Below, piece after piece: positions 19,289 to 23,622 of a stretch of DNA of 23,622 nucleotides. Both the position numbers and the translations under genes were made by a program. The DNA lies in the IMG/VR virus record IMGVR_UViG_3300017967_008316, positions 1-23,622 of that record. One strand, given 5' to 3'. This DNA is from a virus. The notes below the pieces were generated by a model that was not told the origin of the DNA, ran no database searches, and saw only the letters and a list, made by a program, of their open reading frames with translations. The first letter of the stretch is position 1, and each line of letters begins with the position of its first letter.

Positions 19289-20722
19289 ATGATTATAGGA
19301 GTAGAAGTTCAAAATAAAGACTTAATGATATCTTACTATGATAAGAGCGGTAAGATATCCTACATTAGAAAGAGACTATCAGATCATGAGATCTTTAATT
19401 GGGTTGAAAGCAATAAGCCAACAATCTACAAGAATTGGGATGGCAAACCGATAAAACGAGCAAAATCAGATCCAAAATGGTTAACCAGAACCAGGATAGA
19501 GGAGCTAATCATAGAAAAGCTTTCGCCGGAAGAGATCAACATGATATACGACTTTGATAATCTTCCAAGAAAGGACTATGTCGATATCGAGATTGGATTA
19601 ACAAGTGACGAATTTCCAAAGCCCGAGAAAGCGGCTATGCCAGTATGTCTAATATCATTCTGCAACGAAGAAGGAGTAAATTATGTCCTATCTATCATGA
19701 AATCCGAAGAACATCCAAACGGATTAACAGATTCGGATATATCTAGAATGGAAAAGGAAATCAATGAATATTTTAGAAGTATCATTCCGCACGGTGATAA
19801 AGACAGGTCAATTCTAGATCAAGAATTCAAAATAAAGCATAAGTTCTTTAAAACTGAAGACGAGCTTCTAGAATTCTATTTTCATCAGGTAATTCCAAGA
19901 CAGTCCTTCCTAACTGGTTGGAATTTTATCGACTTTGACTGGCAATATCTTATGAATCGAGCAAAGAAGAGAAACATCGATCCTCTTCAAAACATGCAGT
20001 CAAATAAGACGTTTAACAAGAGGCATAAGCTTCCGGTTCACCTAGGAATTCTAGACTACATGCACTTATTCCAAGACCCTGGATATAAGCCTTATAAAGT
20101 AGTGGAGAATTACACACTGGATTACATTGCTAATAAAGCCCTTAATGTAACCAAACTCAAGCATCCTTATAAAAACATGAGAGAGTTTCAACAGGATGTA
20201 TATATGTTCACCAAATATAATGTGATCGATATAATACTTGTGAAGCTCCTAGAAGATAAATTCGGGTTATTAGATGTTGCATTTTCTCTTGCAAATACAG
20301 CACAGATCGAAGTAAATAAGATCCATAGCCCGGTTCATGTTACTGAAGTCCTAATGTGTAGAGAATTTCTAAACATGGATCGAAGAATGATGAAGAAGCC
20401 TTGGAGTAGCGGAGAAGATAAGGTAGATACAAAATACGAAGGAGCATATGTAATGCCTCCGGTTCCTGGATATTATGAGTACGTTGCATGCTACGACTTT
20501 GCGTCGATGTATCCAAACATACAGATGCAGTTTAATATTTCTCCTGATTCTTACTTAGGAAAAAAGGGCATGATTCGTGTTAATGGATCGGAAATATCTA
20601 CCAAAAATGATACCTATTTTGATGGTAGAAAAGACTCAGTCGCGAGAACAATTCTAAATCGACTATATAACGCTAGAATTACAGCTCAAGACGAGATAAA
20701 AAGTTTAAAGTTTTCAAAATGA
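19289..20722 (+). CDS. 43: DNA polymerase, family B (T4 gp43 type), N-terminal half: exonuclease plus palm motif A
   Basis: 477 residues against 898 in T4 gp43. The 3'-5' exonuclease is complete: Exo I D99-I-E101, Exo II GWNFIDFD (210-217), Exo III YNVID (310-314). Polymerase motif A follows: D403 in YDFASMYPNIQ, then FNISPDSYLG. The protein stops at a position matching about residue 480 of T4 gp43, just before the fingers; motif B (NSLYG) and motif C (DTDS) are not encoded in any frame of the downstream sequence here. The stop overlaps the next ATG (ATGA), so the boundary is clean and not a simple frameshift. A second gene for the C-terminal half must exist elsewhere if the enzyme is active. 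Split gp43 genes are known in some T4-like phages. Confidence 0.93.
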   Translation: MIIGVEVQNKDLMISYYDKSGKISYIRKRLSDHEIFNWVESNKPTIYKNWDGKPIKRAKSDPKWLTRTRIEELIIEKLSPEEINMIYDFDNLPRKDYVDIEIGLTSDEFPKPEKAAMPVCLISFCNEEGVNYVLSIMKSEEHPNGLTDSDISRMEKEINEYFRSIIPHGDKDRSILDQEFKIKHKFFKTEDELLEFYFHQVIPRQSFLTGWNFIDFDWQYLMNRAKKRNIDPLQNMQSNKTFNKRHKLPVHLGILDYMHLFQDPGYKPYKVVENYTLDYIANKALNVTKLKHPYKNMREFQQDVYMFTKYNVIDIILVKLLEDKFGLLDVAFSLANTAQIEVNKIHSPVHVTEVLMCREFLNMDRRMMKKPWSSGEDKVDTKYEGAYVMPPVPGYYEYVACYDFASMYPNIQMQFNISPDSYLGKKGMIRVNGSEISTKNDTYFDGRKDSVARTILNRLYNARITAQDEIKSLKFSK

Positions 20723-21021
20723 CAAGTAGAGATTTTATAAGCTGGCTAGACGGCTTTACAGAAGGAAAGACAGAATTAAACTCTGAGGAAATTAATAGAA
20801 TCAGAGAAAAGTTGGAAACTATTGTTGACATAAATCCTTCCATAGTTCCTCTTCATCCAGTTCCTACTCCTGTTCCAGGAAGCGGGGATCCCTATTCTCC
20901 ACCCTATTCGGTAGGAGACTTTCCTCCGTATGGAGGGACTACATTAACCTATTCGTATACCACGAATGATAAAAAATCTGATAAAGATGAGGTGGATAAA
21001 AAATCTGATTCTAAGGAATAA
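20719..21021 (+). CDS. small protein with an N-terminal WLxGF motif and a proline-rich middle
   Basis: 100 residues. The N-terminus DFISWLDGFTEG ... LNSEEINRIREKL (5-33) resembles a short helical motif (FxxWLxGFxE, then a helix) found at the start of many small phage proteins of unknown function. The middle is Pro/Gly/Tyr-rich (PSIVPLHPVPTPVPGSG, YSPPYS) and the tail is Lys/Asp/Ser repeats, both probably disordered. It is coupled to the polymerase gene by ATGA. Possibly an accessory or bridging peptide of the replication complex; this is only positional. Confidence 0.65.
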   Translation: MTSRDFISWLDGFTEGKTELNSEEINRIREKLETIVDINPSIVPLHPVPTPVPGSGDPYSPPYSVGDFPPYGGTTLTYSYTTNDKKSDKDEVDKKSDSKE

Positions 21022-21037
21022 AAAAAATAAAGAAGAG

Positions 21038-21739
21038 ATGATGACTGAAGAACAACTAATTAGTTACAAACAAAATTTCACTGGTCAAAGGTTTCAATGG
21101 ATAAAAACAGACCGGCCCGAGCTAGTTGGAAAGATAGTAAAATGTAGGGATGTACAGCACCAAGGAAGAAGTGCGATCGCAGTATTTGAAGATGGATCTA
21201 AGATAGATATTAAACTGCTTAATAAAAATCTCTTGATGATCACTGGAGATATGCAACCACTGAGTAAGCAAGAAGCTATGAGTATAGGCGGAGCAAACCG
21301 TCCAAGTCAACAGGCTCCCTTAGAAACTCCTCCATCGGGAAGCGGACCGATTAAGATTCCAGATGAATTAAAGGAGTATCAAACCAAAAATGAACCTCCA
21401 AAGCAAAATTTAAGTAAGCCTCAATCTGAATCTCAAAGGCAGAGCGAACCTGCTAAAAATCCATTTGAGATGTTTAACTCTGAGGAAACTGAAATTGTTC
21501 TTAAAATGAACGTAAAAATTCCAGATAAAAAGTTACTAAAGCTAATGTATTCTAACGCTGAGAATAAAGAGGAGTTCGTAGACCAGCTAGCTGCTTACAT
21601 TTATTCTCTTATAAATAATAATACAGTAGTAGATTCTTTAGAGTCAATCTTTGTAAGCAAGCCTAAGAGTAGAGCAAAGGTAGTACATAAGAAGTCTGAT
21701 ACTGAAGATATAAAATTAACCGAGGTTGATGACGAATAA
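21038..21739 (+). CDS. unknown protein with a beta-rich N-terminus and helical C-terminus
   Basis: 233 residues from ATG ATG at 21038/21041, chosen for the A-rich leader and because the longer open frame from 20966 overlaps the upstream gene. About 1-80 looks like a small beta barrel (GKIVKCRDVQHQGRSAIAVFEDGSKIDIKLL). About 85-155 is Pro/Gln/Ser-rich and probably disordered. About 160-212 is helical (VKIPDKKLLKLMYSN, FVDQLAAYIYSLINN), and the tail is charged. The family is not recognised. It lies between DNA polymerase and uvsX and its end overlaps the next gene, so it probably belongs to the replication operon. Confidence 0.65.
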   Translation: MMTEEQLISYKQNFTGQRFQWIKTDRPELVGKIVKCRDVQHQGRSAIAVFEDGSKIDIKLLNKNLLMITGDMQPLSKQEAMSIGGANRPSQQAPLETPPSGSGPIKIPDELKEYQTKNEPPKQNLSKPQSESQRQSEPAKNPFEMFNSEETEIVLKMNVKIPDKKLLKLMYSNAENKEEFVDQLAAYIYSLINNNTVVDSLESIFVSKPKSRAKVVHKKSDTEDIKLTEVDDE

Positions 21740-22283
21740 GGAATTCAAAAACAGTGAACAGTTTTCAGATGGTAAATATAGAGTTCTGAAAATAAGCGAC
21801 GGATCCAAGGATTTAAGAAGAATTACTTGCGAAACTGAGGGTATCTGTTTGATACCCTTTGACACGTCTAATGGTAAGATTAGAAATGTATACCTAGCTC
21901 GCCAGATGAATTACCTTCAAAATCAAGAAGATCATTCATGTATTTGCATTGAATCTAGAGGAACTTACTCCTCTAACTTCGAGGAGGTTGAATCAATATG
22001 TAAAGAGGAGCTGAACATTGATTGTGACGTAAATGATGTTTACTACCTTGGGTCAATTAAGCATAATTACCCATTCACTAAATCCTATAAATGCTATGGT
22101 ATAAACCTAGACAATCACTCTAAAGATCTATCCGGATTCGCGTTAGATATTCCAAAATCAGAGCAAGATAATAGACTATATGCTCTTGATAAAGTCAGAT
22201 TCAATAGAGTTCTCAACGGAGAAATAGAAGACTCACTATGTCTTGCCTCGGCCACTCTGCTAATTTCGTACATAAATTCATAA
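21729..22283 (+). CDS. Nudix-like protein with a degenerate Nudix box
   Basis: 184 residues from the ATG at 21729, overlapping the preceding gene by 11 nt (an in-frame TTG at 21726 is less likely). The order of strands (GICLIPFD, RNVYLARQ, then a Gly-containing loop and helix GTYSSNFEEVESICKEELNI, then VYYLGSI) resembles a Nudix fold. In the Nudix box GX5EX7REUXEEXGU the EE pair and last hydrophobic residue fit, but R-E are S-I, so catalysis as a normal Nudix hydrolase is doubtful. It may be a non-catalytic binding protein. An alternative is an unrelated alpha/beta protein. Confidence 0.5.
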   Translation: MTNKEFKNSEQFSDGKYRVLKISDGSKDLRRITCETEGICLIPFDTSNGKIRNVYLARQMNYLQNQEDHSCICIESRGTYSSNFEEVESICKEELNIDCDVNDVYYLGSIKHNYPFTKSYKCYGINLDNHSKDLSGFALDIPKSEQDNRLYALDKVRFNRVLNGEIEDSLCLASATLLISYINS

Positions 22284-22328
22284 AACTAGGAATATTAATT
22301 CCAGTACAATCTTATAAAAATAGATAAT

Positions 22329-23519
22329 ATGTCGTCATCAACAAAGGATTTAGTATCAGCGTTCGGTAAATTTAACGAACTATTAGAAAAACAAACCAAG
22401 AATAGAGTAACCCTTAGGGGATTTTCAGACATCGATGAATATATTCATACAGGTAACTACCTCTTGAATGCTCAGATGTCAGGATCTCTGCGAGGAGGAT
22501 ATCCAAATGCTAGGAGTCTTGGAATTGGAGGAGACAGTGGAACTGGTAAGACTTTCCTATGTTTGAATGCAGTTAAGAACATGCAAGCAATGGGATACGG
22601 AGTTTTCTATGTTGACACTGAGGGTGCCTTAGACAGAAAGGATTTTGAGAATTTCGGAATAGATATGTCGATGATGAACTACAAGAGAATTGGAGTTATA
22701 TCCGAGGTTAAATTCTTTGTATCTGACATTATTAAGATGAAAGAGGAGAATCCAGGAATGAAAGTTGGAATAATTGTAGACTCTCTAACTCACCTTGAAA
22801 CTAACAAGGAAATTGAAGATGTCAGAAAGGGAAGCAATGCACAAGACATGGGTCTTAGAGCAAAAGAGCTTAGAGCTCTTTTCAAGTCCTTCACACTAGA
22901 TCTATCAAATCTTAAGATTCCACTCATCTTTACATCTCACACATATTCAAGTCAAGATCAGTATACCCCAAAGCAGATGTCAGGAGGTGGAGGTCCTCTA
23001 TATGCAGCATCAGTAGTTATGATGCTCTCTAAAGGACACCTGAAAGATGACAATAAAACCAAGACTGGGGTAATCGTAAGATCGACGACAGATAAAAACA
23101 GATTGGCAAAACCTGCCAAAATAGAATTTCACATTAGTTTCCATAAGGGAATGAATCCATACATTGGCCTACAAGATTATCTAAGCTGGGAAAACTGTGG
23201 AGTACAGAGAGGTAATAAATTAACTGAAAAAGAGTATTCTAAACTCAAGCCAGCTGAACAGTCTAGTTGCTCAGATTTTGAGGTAGATGGAGAAAAGTTC
23301 TGGTTCCTTCCAAAAGACAGAGCACTTAATTACGTAATAAAGCATTCAGGTGCCCTTGTCCCATGGAGAGAAGTATTCACAGACAAGGTGTTTATTCCTG
23401 AAGTAATTGATGAGCTCGATAAAAACGTAATTATGCCAATGTTCAAGTACAGCTCTCTTGCTGAAATTGAACAAGATGAATTAGATGACTTTGATCAAAT
23501 AGAGGATAATGAAGATTAA
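22329..23519 (+). CDS. uvsX: recombinase of the RecA/UvsX family
   Basis: 396 residues, close to T4 UvsX (391). Walker A is GDSGTGKT (68-75), Walker B ends in VGIIVDSL (about 146-153), and a loop GGGGPLYAAS is in the expected place for DNA contact. The C-terminus is strongly acidic (DELDDFDQIEDNED), as in RecA-type proteins that gate DNA entry. It forms filaments on gp32-coated single strands and drives recombination-dependent replication and repair. The order polymerase then uvsX is as in T4. The leader is A/T-rich with TATAAAAATAGATAAT before the ATG. Its end overlaps the next gene by 11 nt. Confidence 0.93.
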   Translation: MSSSTKDLVSAFGKFNELLEKQTKNRVTLRGFSDIDEYIHTGNYLLNAQMSGSLRGGYPNARSLGIGGDSGTGKTFLCLNAVKNMQAMGYGVFYVDTEGALDRKDFENFGIDMSMMNYKRIGVISEVKFFVSDIIKMKEENPGMKVGIIVDSLTHLETNKEIEDVRKGSNAQDMGLRAKELRALFKSFTLDLSNLKIPLIFTSHTYSSQDQYTPKQMSGGGGPLYAASVVMMLSKGHLKDDNKTKTGVIVRSTTDKNRLAKPAKIEFHISFHKGMNPYIGLQDYLSWENCGVQRGNKLTEKEYSKLKPAEQSSCSDFEVDGEKFWFLPKDRALNYVIKHSGALVPWREVFTDKVFIPEVIDELDKNVIMPMFKYSSLAEIEQDELDDFDQIEDNED

Positions 23520-23622
23520 GAACAGTGTACCAATTAAGTATGCTCTAGATCTTCACCTCTGTAAGGAACACATATCCTCAGACGGAATCGTATTTGAGAT
23601 ACTTAGATATCTCTTAAATCAA
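23509..23622 (+). CDS. start of an unknown gene (cut by the window edge)
   Basis: ATG at 23509 opens a frame of 38 codons to the edge, beginning MKIKNSVPIKYALDLHLC. It overlaps uvsX by 11 nt, like other coupled pairs here. In T4 uvsX is followed by genes 40 and 41 (helicase), but too little is visible to assign this one. Confidence 0.55.
   Translation, partial: MKIKNSVPIKYALDLHLCKEHISSDGIVFEILRYLLNQ

Noticed and set aside
20700-21040. Programmed frameshift joining the polymerase N-terminal half to a downstream frame
   Set aside because: No frame downstream encodes fingers, motif B or motif C, and the stop forms a normal ATGA start overlap.
1-23622. CRISPR array, insertion sequence, integrase or attachment sites
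   Set aside because: No regular spaced repeats, no transposase or recombinase of these types, and no direct repeats around tRNA genes that look like att sites were seen.

Overview
The window looks like part of the genome of a lytic, T4-related tailed phage (contractile-tail myovirus type) that infects a member of the Bacteroidota, probably a flavobacterium-like host. The T4-type core is clear: gp32 single-strand binding protein, T4-type RNase H, a GroES-type co-chaperonin, family B DNA polymerase (gp43), UvsX recombinase and a contractile tail sheath (gp18). Host clues are A-rich leaders without a Shine-Dalgarno sequence in front of most start codons, two copies of a GTTCTTTGAC boxA-like element of the kind seen in front of rRNA operons of this phylum, a histone H1-like (Hc1-type) protein resembling those of Bacteroidota, and a rhodopsin closest in motif to the proteorhodopsin/flavobacterial group. 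No integrase, repressor or attachment site is visible.

Layout. 1-4305: the end of an uncertain upstream gene, an S1/OB-fold protein, then class I ribonucleotide reductase (nrdB, nrdA). 4356-5593: two overlapping genes whose N-termini look like T4 capsid-targeting sequences; the second carries a zinc-metalloprotease HExxH motif. 5642-8722: Hc1-like protein, gp32, a small acidic protein, RNase H and GroES, closed by a strong terminator. 8832-11268: three genes joined by ATGA overlaps: a four-helix membrane protein with a coiled-coil tail, a two-helix membrane PAS histidine kinase, and a seven-helix microbial rhodopsin with the retinal lysine, counter-ion and proline motifs all in place. 11300-13650: a 370-440 nt structured RNA behind a boxA-like element, a 28-codon ORF, seven tRNA genes (Thr, Gly, Leu, Leu, Arg, Met, Ile), a 65-nt pseudoknot-like element, a minimal kinase-like gene and an antisense gene for a small exported outer-membrane barrel. 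13676-15368: RNase H-fold protein, Rossmann methyltransferase-like protein and an exported DNA/RNA non-specific nuclease. 15443-18418 (minus): tail sheath. 18534-23622: dimeric dUTPase, zinc-ribbon protein, the N-terminal half of a split DNA polymerase, three small unknown genes, uvsX and the start of one more gene.

The part most likely to be a new system is the 8832-11268 operon. A photoreceptor of the right family is translationally coupled to a membrane histidine kinase with the two-helix topology of haloarchaeal rhodopsin transducers. This suggests that the phage installs a light-responsive two-component sensor in its host. The rhodopsin has a D-T-Q motif (no carboxylate proton donor), which fits a slow, sensory photocycle better than an efficient proton pump, although pumping is not excluded. 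No response regulator and no retinal-making gene is in the window, so the kinase would have to act on a host regulator (or one encoded elsewhere) and use host retinal. An ATAAATA-type late-promoter-like box lies directly in front of the operon.

Two recurring upstream motifs suggest two expression classes: TAGTATA exactly 24 nt before three start codons, and T4-late-like (T)ATAAATA boxes in front of the tail sheath, the capsid-targeted pair, the rhodopsin operon and the RNase H-fold gene. Function calls come from reading motifs by eye; no database search was run.
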